The notes: generated by a model from the sequence alone, not told the origin. A stretch of DNA of 64,000 bases from Janthinobacterium sp. TND4EL3 (GCF_900156175.1 NZ_FTMV01000001.1:558001-622000); one strand, 5' to 3'; positions 1-9,749 are shown, numbered from the stretch's first letter. Translations and numbers: made by a program.

Positions 1-969
1 CACGGCCCAGGCGACCAGCAAGGCCAGCACCAGCAGCATCCAGCCCCAGTAGCGGCGCAGGGCCGTCTCGAACGTCAGCTTGTTCAAATAGGCGTAGGGG
101 CCGATGCGCAGTTCGCGGAACAGTTCATCGACGATCTGGTAATCGCTGGGTACCGTCCAGCTGTACCCTTCGCCGGTGCGCGGCATGGCCAGCAGCGCTT
201 GCGCCACCTTCTTTGCCAGGGCAGGCGGCGTCTGGCGCAGGGCCACGAAGGGCCAGTCCGGATACAGCCGCGACGAGCTGGCGCAGCGAAAACCGGGAAT
301 CGGACGCGTGGTGATCACGCGCAGTTCATCGGCCCGTACTTCGCCGCGTGCCACCATCTGTTCCAGCAAACAGGTGCGCACGATGCCGGCATCCATGCGG
401 CCCGCGCGCACGGCTTCGACGATCTGCTGCGAAGGAAAACCGCTGTAGCGCAGGCTGGCAAAATCGTGCGTGGGGTCGATGCCCGCTTCCAGCAGTTCGC
501 GCGCGGCGATCTGGTAGCCGCCAAACGCGTCGGGCGCCACCGCCATCACGTTCTTGCCCGCCAGGTCGGCCAGGTCGTGCAGCGGCGACGCGCTGCGCAC
601 GACGATGGCCGAGCCGATGGCCTGGCGCGGCGAGTCCGTCCAAGGCGACTCCAGCGTGGCGATGCGGCTGGCGCCGTCGCTGTGTTCGAGCGCCACGTAA
701 TGGCCGCTGCTGGTGATGGCAAAGGCGATGGCCTGCGACTGCACGGCCCGTGTCAGGCCCGCCTGGTCGTAGTCGGCCAATATAAAGCGGATGCCGGGGA
801 TGCTGGCCTGCAGGTGGCGCGTCACGTAGGACCAGTCCTGCTGCACGGCGTCGGCGCCCTTGTAGGCGAGCACACCTATTCTCACCTCTGGTACTTCCGG
901 CAGTTCGTCAGCCGCTTGAGCGCCGAGCAGACACAGCGCCGTCAGCGCGAACAGTAAAAAACGCCGCAC
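1..969 (-). CDS. PhnD-like periplasmic sensor protein, 3' part cut by window edge
   Basis: The first 323 codons are visible and the rest lies beyond base 1. The GTG start shares its first base with the last base of the mutY stop codon (TAGTG), so the two genes are probably co-transcribed. A short hydrophobic signal peptide (RRFLLFALTALCLLG) is followed by a domain that reads like the phosphate/phosphonate-binding (PhnD, type 2 periplasmic) fold, with segments such as GVLAYKGAD near the start and APDAFGGYQIA in the middle. The last visible residues (WMLLVLALLVAWAV) are a membrane helix. A PhnD domain followed by a membrane helix is the plan of TtrS-like sensor kinases, so a kinase domain probably follows. 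A plain transporter binding protein would have no such C-terminal helix. Confidence 0.7.
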   Translation of the reverse strand, partial: MRRFLLFALTALCLLGAQAADELPEVPEVRIGVLAYKGADAVQQDWSYVTRHLQASIPGIRFILADYDQAGLTRAVQSQAIAFAITSSGHYVALEHSDGASRIATLESPWTDSPRQAIGSAIVVRSASPLHDLADLAGKNVMAVAPDAFGGYQIAARELLEAGIDPTHDFASLRYSGFPSQQIVEAVRAGRMDAGIVRTCLLEQMVARGEVRADELRVITTRPIPGFRCASSSRLYPDWPFVALRQTPPALAKKVAQALLAMPRTGEGYSWTVPSDYQIVDELFRELRIGPYAYLNKLTFETALRRYWGWMLLVLALLVAWAV

Positions 970-2132
970 TAGAACATGCTGCGCTGCGCCGAACGCGCAT
1001 CGCCGAACAGATCCAGCAGCAGTTTCTTGATCGGTGCGGGCAGCGGCGCGTCGGCGATTTTCGCGCCGTCGTACCAGACGTGCGTGGCTTCTCCTGCCGA
1101 CGCCAAACGGCGCGCCAGGGTGATGCGGCAGGGGACGATGTGCAGCTTGTAGTGGGTAAACACGTGCACGATGGGCAGCAGCCGTTCCTGGGACTCGATT
1201 TCGCCGAACGGCGCCACGGCGCGCGACAGCGCCTGCTGGTCTATTTCTCGCGGTGTGTCCTCATCGGCCAGCACGTGGCCATCGAGTTCGGGCAGCGACA
1301 GCAGGCCGCCCCAGATGCCCGAGCCGGGGCGCTGCTCCAGCAGCACCTGGCCGTCGTCGACGATGGCCAGCATGACGGCGTGTTTTTCCGGGCTGGTTTT
1401 CTTCGGCTTGCGCACCGGCAGATCCTTGGTGCGGCCGGTGGCGTAGGCCACGCAGCGCGGTTGCAGCGGGCAGCGGCCGCAATCGGGGCTGCTGCGCGTG
1501 CACAGGGTGGCGCCGAAGTCCATCAGGCCCTGCGTGTAGGCTTCGATACCTGTTTCAGGCAGCAGCGCCACGGCGCGGCGCCACATGGCTTCCTCGACCC
1601 TTTTTTCGCCGGGATAGGCGTCTATGCCGAAGGTGCGTGCGAAGACGCGCTTGACGTTGCCATCCATGATGGCCGCGCGCGTGCCGCTGGAAAACGCGGA
1701 GATCGCGGCGGCCGTCGAACGGCCGATACCGGGCAGGTCGGCCAGTAGCAGCGGGTCGCTGGGGAAGACGCCGTCATATTCGGCTACCACGCGCTGCGCG
1801 CACTTGTGCAGGTTGCGTGCCCGCGTGTAGTAACCGAGGCCGCTCCACTGCGCCATCACGTCTTCGACGGGCGCGTTAGCGAGATCCCGCAGGGTGGGGA
1901 AGCGTTCGAGGAAGCGCGCGTAGTAAGCGAGTACGGCGGTGACCTGCGTTTGCTGCAGCATGATTTCGGACAGCCAGATCAGGTAGGCGTCGCGCGTGTT
2001 TTGCCAGGGCAGCGCATGGCGGCCATGCTGCTTTTGCCAGGCGATGACGGTGGCGGAAAAAGTCGGGTCGACGTAATGTTCCAAAGGTGCCGCGCCCGTG
2101 GCGGGCGAGAGCGGATGCAGCAGACGTTTCAT
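969..2132 (-). CDS. mutY: A/G-specific adenine DNA glycosylase MutY
   Basis: It removes adenine mispaired with 8-oxoguanine, in the same GO repair pathway as mutM, which lies two genes upstream. The 387-residue product has the family's key features: catalytic Glu56 in SEIMLQQTQ, the helix-hairpin-helix LPGIGRST at about 133-140, catalytic Asp157 in IMDGNVKRV, and the 4Fe-4S ligands Cys211, Cys218, Cys221 and Cys227 with the expected 6-2-5 spacing. The C-terminal third (from about 255) fits the NUDIX-like domain that reads 8-oxoguanine. Length is slightly above the usual 350 residues. The downstream gene overlaps its stop codon. Confidence 0.95.
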   Translation of the reverse strand: MKRLLHPLSPATGAAPLEHYVDPTFSATVIAWQKQHGRHALPWQNTRDAYLIWLSEIMLQQTQVTAVLAYYARFLERFPTLRDLANAPVEDVMAQWSGLGYYTRARNLHKCAQRVVAEYDGVFPSDPLLLADLPGIGRSTAAAISAFSSGTRAAIMDGNVKRVFARTFGIDAYPGEKRVEEAMWRRAVALLPETGIEAYTQGLMDFGATLCTRSSPDCGRCPLQPRCVAYATGRTKDLPVRKPKKTSPEKHAVMLAIVDDGQVLLEQRPGSGIWGGLLSLPELDGHVLADEDTPREIDQQALSRAVAPFGEIESQERLLPIVHVFTHYKLHIVPCRITLARRLASAGEATHVWYDGAKIADAPLPAPIKKLLLDLFGDARSAQRSMF

Positions 2133-2165
2133 GCAGGGTTCCAGTGTTCTGTTGTTTGATGTGGC

Positions 2166-4067
2166 TCAGCTTGCACTGGCGGCGCGCAAGGCGGCCAGCA
2201 AGTGCGCCAGCTGCGCCTTGTCGCGTTCGAGCGCCGCCAGGCTTGCTTCGAAGCCGGCGATTTTCTGTTCCAGGCTGCCCGTGGCGTCGTGGATGCGCTG
2301 GATCGACGCAAAGCGCAGTTTCAGCTGTTCCTTGTATTCGACGATCTGCGCTTCGAGCGGCGCCATGATGACTTTCAGCCAGGCGCTGGCATCGTCGTTG
2401 GCGTTGGTGAAACTGCGGCGCACGCGCGAGGCGATGGTGTCGAAGAATTTTTCCATCAGCACGACCCGGCTGGTGGTGAGCAGGGTCGCCGTGCCGAACT
2501 GCTTGTGGTAGACGGCCTCGATGTCGGCGATCTCCTGGCGGTAGCGGGCCAGCGAAAACGGCATCGGCAAGGCCAGCGCCAGGCCATGTTCGGAGGCGAA
2601 TTTGCGGTACATCACATTCATCATCTCGGTGATCTCGGCCGTCTTGCCTTCCGAACGGTCGAGGTTCTGGCCGATGCGCTCGAAATACTGGCGCACGGCT
2701 TCGCGCAGACCCGTGAAAAAGCGGCTGCGCTGCATGGCGGCGCGCACGTTGTCGATATCGTCGCGCACGATGTCCATGCCCAGGCTTGTGTACAGTTCCG
2801 TCGACAGGCGGGTAAACACGGCGCGCGTGGCCTGCAGCTTGAACAGGCTGCTGTCGAATTCCTTCTTCTCGATATCGACGCGCCGCATCATGTGCGCGAT
2901 CACGCTCTGGTTCTTGCCCCGCAGGCTGTGCAGTTCGTGCAGCTGCTCGGCGATGCCGCGCGCGCGTGCCGCCGCCTGCACCTGTTGCGCCGCTTCGATG
3001 GCGTCCAGGTCGAACGCCAGCTGGCGCCGGATGATGTCCTTGCGCGCGGGGATCAGCTCGTCGAACAGGGCCGTCTCCAGCGCCTGCAGGCGGCTTTTTT
3101 CCAGCAGCGCCGCATCGTGGTTGATCTTGCCCACCAGGGCCTTTTGCGCCGAGACGGGGAACACCTGGCCCGCGTCCAGCGCCAGGAGGTGCGCCACGCT
3201 GGCCTGCTGGCGTTCGATCGCCTGCGCCACCTCGGCGTCGCCGCGCAATTCATCCCACATGCTGTCGATCTTGTTGAGCACCACCAGGCGTCCCGCACCG
3301 GCGCCGATATGGTTGCGCCAGACCTCGATGTCGCTGCGCGTGACGCCCGTGTCGGCCGCCAGGATGAACAGGACCGCATGCGCGTTCGGGATCAGGTTCA
3401 GGGTCAGTTCCGGCTCCGTGCCGATGGCGTTCAGGCCCGGCGTGTCGAGGATGACCAGGCCCTGTTTCAGCAGAGGATGGGGGAAGTTGATGATGGCGTG
3501 GCGCCACATGGAAATTTCCACCTGCCCGTCCTCGTCGAGCATGGCGGGAGCGTCCGCGTCGCCGGCGTCGTACAGGCCGTAGCGCGCCGCTTCTTCCGCG
3601 CTGACTTTCTTCGTCAGGCTGACCTGGCGGATGGCTTCCTGCATGTCGCCGCCCGCCTCGATATTCAGGGGCAGAACGGTCCAGGCGGCAGGCAGCTCGC
3701 GGTAGTCGCTCGTCGACAGGTTCTGCGCGCGCGTCTCGATGGGCAGCAGGCGGATCGAAGGCGGCCAGGCCGCGTCGTACAGCAGCTCGGTGGGGCACAT
3801 GGTGGTACGGCCCGCGCCCGAGGGCAGGATGCGCTGGCCATAGCCGGCAAAGAAGATGGCGTTGATCAGCTCGGATTTGCCGCGCGAGAATTCCGCCACG
3901 AAGGCGACGGATAAACGGTCATCGAGCAGGCGGGAGCCACAGCGCGCCAGGCGCAGCGCGGAGGCGCCGTCGACCAGGCCCGCCGCGCTTGCGGCTTGCC
4001 GGTATGCCTGCAAGGCGGCTTGCACGTCCTGCCGCCATGCGCTGTATTGTTCCAGGTCTCTGACCAT
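2166..4067 (-). CDS. Dynamin-family GTPase
   Basis: The 633-residue protein has a large GTPase domain at its N-terminus: a G1 loop EFSRGKSE (about 59-66), a G2-like threonine in TMCPTE (about 89-94), G3 DTPG (208-211) and G4 NKID (265-268). The remainder is rich in charged helices, as in the stalk of bacterial dynamin-like proteins, and its C-terminal 60 residues look like a coiled coil. Such proteins remodel or protect membranes, but the role of this subgroup is not established. It sits between mutM and mutY in the same direction and probably shares their transcript. The ATG is preceded by a good AGGGAACC ribosome site. Confidence 0.85.
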   Translation of the reverse strand: MVRDLEQYSAWRQDVQAALQAYRQAASAAGLVDGASALRLARCGSRLLDDRLSVAFVAEFSRGKSELINAIFFAGYGQRILPSGAGRTTMCPTELLYDAAWPPSIRLLPIETRAQNLSTSDYRELPAAWTVLPLNIEAGGDMQEAIRQVSLTKKVSAEEAARYGLYDAGDADAPAMLDEDGQVEISMWRHAIINFPHPLLKQGLVILDTPGLNAIGTEPELTLNLIPNAHAVLFILAADTGVTRSDIEVWRNHIGAGAGRLVVLNKIDSMWDELRGDAEVAQAIERQQASVAHLLALDAGQVFPVSAQKALVGKINHDAALLEKSRLQALETALFDELIPARKDIIRRQLAFDLDAIEAAQQVQAAARARGIAEQLHELHSLRGKNQSVIAHMMRRVDIEKKEFDSSLFKLQATRAVFTRLSTELYTSLGMDIVRDDIDNVRAAMQRSRFFTGLREAVRQYFERIGQNLDRSEGKTAEITEMMNVMYRKFASEHGLALALPMPFSLARYRQEIADIEAVYHKQFGTATLLTTSRVVLMEKFFDTIASRVRRSFTNANDDASAWLKVIMAPLEAQIVEYKEQLKLRFASIQRIHDATGSLEQKIAGFEASLAALERDKAQLAHLLAALRAASAS

Positions 4068-4089
4068 CTGGTTCCCTCTGTGAGTGTGC

Positions 4090-4926
4090 TTACTTTTGAC
4101 AATTCACACAATAGAACGTGGAACGCTGTCCCTGCACGATTTGCCGGATCGGCGCGCCGCAGACGCGGCAGGGCTTGCCCGCGCGGTTGTACGTGAAATA
4201 CGTCTGCTGGAAGTAGCCGGACTGGCCGTTTACGCCGATGAAGTCGCGCAGGGTGCTGCCGCCTTGCACGATGGCTTCGGCCAGCACGTCGCGGATCGCC
4301 TGCGCCAGTTTCTCGTAGCGGGCCAGGCCGATGCGCCGGGCCGGCGTCTTGGGGTTGATCCCCGCGCGGAACAAGCTTTCGGAGCAATAGATATTGCCCA
4401 CGCCGACGACGATGTCGCCCGCCATCAGCACCTGCTTGATGTTGGTGCCCTTGTTGCGCGTTTTCTCGAACAGCAGTTGGCCCGTGAAGCCGCCTTCGAG
4501 CGGCTCCGTGCCCAGGCCGCGCAGCAGCGCGTGGCCGTCCAGCGGGCCGTCGGCATCGTCGTGCCACAACACGGCCCCGAAGCGGCGCGGGTCCGTCATG
4601 CGCAGCACCTGGCTGCTGCCGTCCGCGTCTTCCACGACGAGGTCAAAATGGTCGTGCTTTTGCGCCTCCGTTTCCGTCGGCAGCACGCGCAAATGGCCGG
4701 ACATGCCCAGGTGGATGATCAGGGTGCCGTGGCGGAAGTGAATCAGCAGGTATTTGCCGCGCCGCCCCGTCAGGCCGATGGTTTGCCCCGACAATTGTTC
4801 GCCCAGGGCGGGGGGGAAGGGCCAGCGCAGGCCGTCGCGGCGCAGCACGACGGAGCGCACGGCGCGTCCTTCGAGGTGGGGCGCGACACCGCGCCGTGTG
4901 ACTTCGACTTCTGGCAATTCTGGCAT
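4090..4926 (-). CDS. mutM: Formamidopyrimidine-DNA glycosylase MutM (Fpg)
   Basis: It excises 8-oxoguanine and formamidopyrimidines and nicks the abasic site. The start at 4926 gives the obligatory N-terminal MPELPEVE, in which Pro2 is the Schiff-base nucleophile after Met removal and Glu3 is catalytic. An upstream in-frame start would bury that proline and is rejected. The 278 residues end in the zinc finger with paired cysteines CRVCG and CVNCQ, and the penultimate region QGQRSTFYC is the usual one. It heads the minus-strand group mutM, dynamin-like gene, mutY. Confidence 0.96.
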   Translation of the reverse strand: MPELPEVEVTRRGVAPHLEGRAVRSVVLRRDGLRWPFPPALGEQLSGQTIGLTGRRGKYLLIHFRHGTLIIHLGMSGHLRVLPTETEAQKHDHFDLVVEDADGSSQVLRMTDPRRFGAVLWHDDADGPLDGHALLRGLGTEPLEGGFTGQLLFEKTRNKGTNIKQVLMAGDIVVGVGNIYCSESLFRAGINPKTPARRIGLARYEKLAQAIRDVLAEAIVQGGSTLRDFIGVNGQSGYFQQTYFTYNRAGKPCRVCGAPIRQIVQGQRSTFYCVNCQK

Positions 4927-5093
4927 AGGGCTCGAATGGTTGAAAACCGGGTAAAAAACAGGCGGCTTGCCGGCCGATGGCTGGCTCTGGCAAGCCACCC
5001 CGCCACGACGTATATATTTCGTTACATACGTGAAGTACGCGATAGCCGCGTTGGGCGTAGAATCAAACTTTGCCGTTTAGCCAGGATCAGCCT

Positions 5094-6884
5094 TTGAAAA
5101 ACGCTTTCGCCATTGTAACCTTGTCCGCCCTGATGGCCACGCATGCCATGGCGCAGACGCCTGCCGCCCCTGCCGATGCCGCAGCCAGCCCCTCTGCGTC
5201 CGCGCCCGCCGCGCCGCAGGCGTCGGATGCCGACGCGCAGGCGGACGCCAAGGACGACGGTCTGCCCAAGGTCGAATTGAGCAGCGACCTGCTGTACAAG
5301 CTGACGAAGGCTGAAATGGAATTCAAGAGCGGCCAGTGGCAGGGGCCGTACGTGACCATGATGGTGGCGGCGCAGCAGACGCGCGATCCGCGCCTGGCGC
5401 GCCGCGCCTCCGAAATGGCGCTGGCCGCCAAGCAGGGCGGCGAGGCGCTGGCGGCCATCCGCCTGTGGCGCGAGCTGGCGCCCGCCTCCGACGAGGCGAC
5501 GCAGTTCTTCCTCGGTTTCGTCGTCCTGACGGACAAGATCGAGGAAGCAGAGCCGATTTTTGCCGAACGCCTGGCCAATGCGCCCGCAGGCGCGCGCGGC
5601 GTGGCCCTGTTCCAGATGCAGCAGATCCTGTCGCGGGCGAACGACAAGCTGTATGCCTATTCGATGCTCACGCGTCTGGTACAGCCTTACCTGGACATGT
5701 TCGAGGCGCACCTGGTGCTGGCGCAGGGCGCCCTGTCGATCGGCGAGCGTGACCGCGCCATCGGCGAAGCGAACAAGGCGCTGGCCATCAAGCCCAATTC
5801 CGAACTGGCCGCGCTGACCCTGGCGCAGGTGACGGGCGAGCCCGAAGCGGCAGGCAAGGTGCTGGCCGCCTTCCTGCAGAAGAATCCGGACGCCGTCGAA
5901 GTGCGGGGCGCGTATGCGCGCCTGCTGGTCGAACAGAAGCAGCTGGAAGCGGCGCGCGACCAGTTCCTGCTGCTGCTGAAAAGCGCGCCCGATAACGTGG
6001 GCGCCCTGTATGCGCTCGGCATCGTGGCGCTGCAGCTGGAAGACACCAAGGGCGCCGAACAGTATTTCAAGCGTTTCCTGGCCGTGCTGGAAAAATCGCC
6101 CGGTGACGCGCGCGACCCGTTCAAGGCCCTGATGATCTTGTCGCAGATCGCCGAAACGCGTGGCGACACGGCCGGCGCCATCGCCTGGCTGGACAAGATC
6201 GACAACCGTGAATCAAGCGGTTATTTCGATGCCCGCCTGCGCCGCGCGCAGTTGATCGCCCGTGGCGGTGATCTCGATGCGGCGCGCAAGGCCCTGACGG
6301 AAATCGACACGGACGATCCGGCCAACAAGGCGCAGGTGCTGCTGGTCGACGCGCAATTCCTGCGTGACGCCGGCTACGTGCAAAGCGCCTACACGGTGCT
6401 GGAAAACGCGCTGCTGCGTTTCCCTGACAATCCGGAACTGCTGTACGACTACGCCTTGCTGGCCGAACGCCTCGATAAACTCGATTTGATGGAGGCCAGC
6501 CTGCGCCGCGTGATGGCGCTGGCGCCCGACAACCAGCATGCATATAACGCCCTGGGCTACTCGCTGGCCGAACGCGGCATTCGCTTGCAGGAAGCCCATG
6601 CCTTGATCGAAAAAGCCTTGCAGATGGCGCCCGGCGACCCCTTCATCATGGACAGCATGGGCTGGGTGCAGTTCCGCATGGGCAACCTGGCCGCAGCGGA
6701 AGACGCGCTGCGCCGCGCCTATGCCGTGCGCAGCGACCCGGAAATCGCCGTCCACCTGGGCGAAGTGCTGTGGCAGAAGGGCGACAAGGCCGCAGCGCAA
6801 AAACTGTGGCGCGAGGCGCAAGGCAAGGACCCGAAAAACGAGGCGCTGAAAAGCACGCTGGCGCGTCTGAATGTCAGTTTGTGA
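5094..6884 (+). CDS. Periplasmic TPR-repeat protein
   Basis: The 596-residue product begins with a clear signal peptide (KNAFAIVTLSALMATHAMA followed by Q), then an Ala/Pro-rich linker and a long run of helical pairs typical of tetratricopeptide repeats, ending with a canonical pair containing YNALGYSLAERG and MDSMGWVQFRMG. I chose the TTG at 5094 because AGGA lies eight bases upstream and it starts directly at the signal peptide. An in-frame TTG at 5070 would add eight residues. Genes of this kind stand beside lolB in related bacteria and may have an envelope-assembly role, but no specific function can be read from the sequence. It is followed by a strong terminator. Confidence 0.85.
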   Translation: MKNAFAIVTLSALMATHAMAQTPAAPADAAASPSASAPAAPQASDADAQADAKDDGLPKVELSSDLLYKLTKAEMEFKSGQWQGPYVTMMVAAQQTRDPRLARRASEMALAAKQGGEALAAIRLWRELAPASDEATQFFLGFVVLTDKIEEAEPIFAERLANAPAGARGVALFQMQQILSRANDKLYAYSMLTRLVQPYLDMFEAHLVLAQGALSIGERDRAIGEANKALAIKPNSELAALTLAQVTGEPEAAGKVLAAFLQKNPDAVEVRGAYARLLVEQKQLEAARDQFLLLLKSAPDNVGALYALGIVALQLEDTKGAEQYFKRFLAVLEKSPGDARDPFKALMILSQIAETRGDTAGAIAWLDKIDNRESSGYFDARLRRAQLIARGGDLDAARKALTEIDTDDPANKAQVLLVDAQFLRDAGYVQSAYTVLENALLRFPDNPELLYDYALLAERLDKLDLMEASLRRVMALAPDNQHAYNALGYSLAERGIRLQEAHALIEKALQMAPGDPFIMDSMGWVQFRMGNLAAAEDALRRAYAVRSDPEIAVHLGEVLWQKGDKAAAQKLWREAQGKDPKNEALKSTLARLNVSL

Positions 6885-6906
6885 TTGAATCGATTAACTC
6901 AACTAT

Positions 6907-6936
6907 AAAAAACCAGCGCCATGGCGCTGGTTTTTC
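6907..6936 (+). terminator. Rho-independent terminator, TPR gene / lolB boundary
   Basis: Perfect hairpin AAACCAGCGC / GCGCTGGTTT around CATGG-like centre, followed by a T run. It ends only ten bases before the lolB ATG, so it also occupies the lolB ribosome-binding region. Confidence 0.85.
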
Positions 6937-6945
6937 CTTGTGCCC

Positions 6946-7584
6946 ATGTCAAAAAAACTCCTTCCCCTGACTCTCGTCTGCCTGGCCCTCTCGGCCTGTT
7001 CGACCCTGACTTCCCCATTCTCGTCCGGCGCCGCGCCATCCGCTAACGCCGTCGCGCCCTACCGCGAACAGGTCGAGCTGACGGGCCGCCTGAACGTCGT
7101 CTACCAGAAGGATGACAAGCCTGAATCGGCCACCGTCAATTTCAACTGGCAGCAGACGGCGCAGCGCACGGACGTGACCCTGTATACGCCCGTCGGCAGC
7201 ACCCTGGCGACGATCGCCGTCACGCCGCGCGAGGCCGTGCTGACACAGAGCGGCAAGGCGCCGCGCAGCGCGCCCGACGTCGATACCCTGAGCGCGCAGC
7301 TGCTGGGCTGGTCCTTGCCCGTGTCGGGCTTGCGCGACTGGCTGCAGGGCTACGCCGTGGGCGCCGATGGCAAGCGCTTCGTCGCTTCGCCGGCCAACGA
7401 CAGCGTGACGACCAAAGACGGCTGGCGCTTGCGCTATGTGTCGTGGCAAGATGCGTCCGAGACTACCCCGGGCGCCTTGCCCCAACCGCGGCGTATCGAT
7501 GCCGAACGCAATGCCAGCGCGCAGGCCGATGCCGTCTCGCTGCGCATCGTGCTCGATCCCGCCCCATCCGCACCTGCACCATGA
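6946..7584 (+). CDS. lolB: Outer-membrane lipoprotein receptor LolB
   Basis: LolB accepts lipoproteins from the periplasmic carrier LolA and inserts them in the outer membrane. The 212-residue product has a lipoprotein signal with lipobox LSAC (Cys18), then the [11 protein letters not shown] strand that opens the family's half-barrel. The ATG at 6946 is preferred over a GTG six bases upstream. Its stop overlaps the ispE start (ATGA), the classical lolB-ispE pairing of proteobacteria. A terminator hairpin ends ten bases before the start and no clear Shine-Dalgarno sequence is left, so initiation may be weak or the mRNA may start elsewhere. Confidence 0.9.
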   Translation: MSKKLLPLTLVCLALSACSTLTSPFSSGAAPSANAVAPYREQVELTGRLNVVYQKDDKPESATVNFNWQQTAQRTDVTLYTPVGSTLATIAVTPREAVLTQSGKAPRSAPDVDTLSAQLLGWSLPVSGLRDWLQGYAVGADGKRFVASPANDSVTTKDGWRLRYVSWQDASETTPGALPQPRRIDAERNASAQADAVSLRIVLDPAPSAPAP

Positions 7585-8465
7585 CATTGACGATCCTGAA
7601 TAACTGCCCCGCACCGGCCAAGCTGAACCTCTTTTTGCACGTCAACGGCCGCCGCGCCGATGGCTATCATCTGCTGCAGACGGTGTTCCAGTTGCTCGAC
7701 CATGGCGACACCTTGCATTTCGCGTTGCGCGATGACACGGCGATTGTCCGCGTGACGGAGCTGGCCGGCGTGCCGCAAGAACAGGACCTGATCATCCGCG
7801 CCGCCAAATTGCTGCAGGCGGAAGTACTGCGCCGCACGGGCGCCTTGCCGCGCGGCGTCGATATCGCCATCGACAAGGTGCTGCCCATGGGAGGCGGTCT
7901 CGGTGGCGGCTCGTCCGATGCGGCCACGGCCCTGATGGCGCTGAACCGCCTGTGGCAGGCCGGCTTGACGCGCGAGGAATTGATGGCGCTGGGTCTGCCG
8001 CTGGGCGCCGATATCCCGTTTTTCATCTTTGGTGAAAATGCCTTTGCCGAAGGCGTGGGCGAGGCCTTGCAGCCCGTCGCCACGCCGGAATGCTGGTATG
8101 TGGTGATCGAGCCGGGCGTGCAAGTGCCCACCGCTGCAATTTTTTGCGCGGAAGGCTTGACGAGAAATACCGAACCCGTCACAATAGCGGACTTTTCCAG
8201 GCACCTCGCAGAAAGAAGCAGTGCGGGCGGGTTTGGTAAAAATGATTTACAGCAAGTGGCATCCAGCCTTTTCAAGCCGGTAGCAGATGCGGTAGAATGG
8301 CTGAGTGCTTACGGTGAGGCCAGGATGACTGGTTCCGGTGCTTGTGTATTTTGTGCGCTTGGCAGTCAGGAAGAAGCGGATAAGGTGCTCAGCAATGTGC
8401 CACCAGTCTGGATCGCCTGGAAGGCAAAAGCGCTGAATCGCCATCCGATGCTCACCATGTTGTAG
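7581..8465 (+). CDS. ispE: 4-diphosphocytidyl-2-C-methyl-D-erythritol kinase IspE
   Basis: It phosphorylates CDP-methylerythritol in the non-mevalonate isoprenoid pathway. The 294-residue protein is a GHMP kinase: [10 protein letters not shown] at 11-20 is the substrate-side motif and [14 protein letters not shown] at 102-115 is the phosphate-binding loop. The C-terminal MTGSGACVF matches motif 3. The start overlaps the lolB stop by ATGA. Downstream lie a promoter-like sequence, tRNA-Gln and prs, the usual order in this group. Confidence 0.95.
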   Translation: MTLTILNNCPAPAKLNLFLHVNGRRADGYHLLQTVFQLLDHGDTLHFALRDDTAIVRVTELAGVPQEQDLIIRAAKLLQAEVLRRTGALPRGVDIAIDKVLPMGGGLGGGSSDAATALMALNRLWQAGLTREELMALGLPLGADIPFFIFGENAFAEGVGEALQPVATPECWYVVIEPGVQVPTAAIFCAEGLTRNTEPVTIADFSRHLAERSSAGGFGKNDLQQVASSLFKPVADAVEWLSAYGEARMTGSGACVFCALGSQEEADKVLSNVPPVWIAWKAKALNRHPMLTML

Positions 8466-8481
8466 AGAGCAAAAAAAGATT

Positions 8482-8509
8482 TTGCTTAGCGTCAAAAAGT
8501 CGGTATAAT
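8482..8509 (+). promoter_or_regulatory. Probable sigma-70 promoter of tRNA-Gln
   Basis: TTGCTT, a 16-base spacer and a perfect TATAAT lie about 35 bases before the tRNA. The -35 element is a poor match but the -10 element is ideal. Confidence 0.6.
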
Positions 8510-8543
8510 ACTGGCCAACATGACGGCAAGCAGTCAGTAACGT

Positions 8544-8620
8544 AGGGGAATCGCCAAGCTGGTTAAGGCACTGGATTTTGATTCCAGCATGCGAAGGTTC
8601 GAATCCTTCTTCCCCTGCCA
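8544..8620 (+). tRNA. tRNA-Gln (anticodon TTG)
   Basis: A full cloverleaf can be drawn. The acceptor arms AGGGGAA and TTCCCCT pair perfectly, the anticodon arm is CTGGA / TCCAG with loop TTTTGAT and anticodon TTG at 8578-8580, and the T arm contains GGTTCGAATCC. The discriminator G and an encoded CCA end at 8620. Two genes of general metabolism, ispE and prs, flank it. Confidence 0.97.
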
Positions 8621-8711
8621 CCATTTCACCGTAGTCTGTCGATGCGAAGTTGGCGTCCAGTGCGGGAAAAAGCAGATATGTCGCCACGCGGCATATTCTA
8701 AACAGTGACTG

Positions 8712-8729
8712 ACCGGGCTTATGCCCGGT
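8712..8729 (+). other. Hairpin in the prs leader
   Basis: Perfect 7-bp stem ACCGGGC / GCCCGGT with a four-base loop, between tRNA-Gln and prs. No T run follows, so it could be a weak tRNA terminator, a processing signal or a leader structure. Confidence 0.4.
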
Positions 8730-8769
8730 TAGTGCTTTCAAGACTACTATATCACCTCTTGGGACTCCC

Positions 8770-9720
8770 ATGGCTTACGAAAACCTGATGGTTTTTACCG
8801 GCAACGCGAATCCAGCGTTGGCAGAGGGGGTCGCAAAAAACCTCGGCATCCCTCTCGGTAAAGCAAACGTTTCGAAATTCTCCGACGGCGAAGTAATGGT
8901 CGAGATTAACGAAAACGTGCGCGGCAAGGATGTTTTTGTTTTGCAATCCACCTGTGCTCCAACCAATGACAGCTTGATGGAAATCATGCTGATGGTTGAT
9001 GCCTTGAAACGTGCTTCCGCTGGCCGCATCACTGCAGCGATTCCCTACTTCGGCTACGCCCGCCAAGACCGTCGTCCACGCTCCGCGCGTGTGGCGATTT
9101 CGGCCAAGGTGGTGGCGAACATGCTGGAAGAAGCCGGTGTCGAGCGCGTCCTGATCATGGACTTGCACGCTGACCAGATTCAAGGTTTCTTCGATATCCC
9201 AGTCGACAATATCTACGCTTCGCCAATTTTGCTGGGTGACCTGCAAAAGAAAAACTACCAGGATCTGCTGGTCGTGTCGCCGGACGTCGGCGGTGTGGTA
9301 CGTGCGCGCGCCCTGGCAAAACGCCTGGGCTGCGACCTGGCCATCATCGACAAGCGTCGTCCCAAAGCGAACGTGTCCGAAGTGATGAACATCATCGGTG
9401 AAGTCGAAGGCCGCAACTGCGTGATCATGGATGACATGGTCGATACGGCAGGCACCCTGACCAAGGCAGCCGAAGTGCTGAAAGAGCGCGGCGCGAAAAA
9501 AGTCGTGGCGTATTGCACGCACGCGGTGCTGTCCGGCCCGGCGATCGACCGTATTTCGGCTTCGCCACTCGATGAGCTGGTCGTGACCGATACGATTCCC
9601 CTGTCCGAAGCGGCCCTGGCCTGCGGCAAGATCCGTCAATTGACGTGCGCGCCGCTGCTGGCCGAGACGTTCAAGCGCATCATCAAGGGTGACTCCGTCA
9701 TCTCGCTGTTCATCGATTAA
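8770..9720 (+). CDS. prs: Ribose-phosphate pyrophosphokinase
   Basis: It makes PRPP from ribose 5-phosphate and ATP, feeding nucleotide, histidine and tryptophan synthesis. At 316 residues it matches the class I enzyme. The signature [16 protein letters not shown] is at 131-146 and the PRPP-binding loop [10 protein letters not shown] at 221-230. It follows tRNA-Gln and precedes rplY. The A/T-rich codon choice compared with its neighbours (many AAA, GAA) is typical of a highly expressed gene. Confidence 0.97.
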   Translation: MAYENLMVFTGNANPALAEGVAKNLGIPLGKANVSKFSDGEVMVEINENVRGKDVFVLQSTCAPTNDSLMEIMLMVDALKRASAGRITAAIPYFGYARQDRRPRSARVAISAKVVANMLEEAGVERVLIMDLHADQIQGFFDIPVDNIYASPILLGDLQKKNYQDLLVVSPDVGGVVRARALAKRLGCDLAIIDKRRPKANVSEVMNIIGEVEGRNCVIMDDMVDTAGTLTKAAEVLKERGAKKVVAYCTHAVLSGPAIDRISASPLDELVVTDTIPLSEAALACGKIRQLTCAPLLAETFKRIIKGDSVISLFID

Positions 9721-9749
9721 TTCGGCAAGAGCAGCAACAGACGTAATGC

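Noticed and set aside
2202-3914. 570-codon plus-strand open frame opposite the dynamin-like gene
   Set aside because: Antisense shadow of a real gene with GTPase motifs; composition is Arg/His/Gln-rich nonsense and there is no ribosome site.
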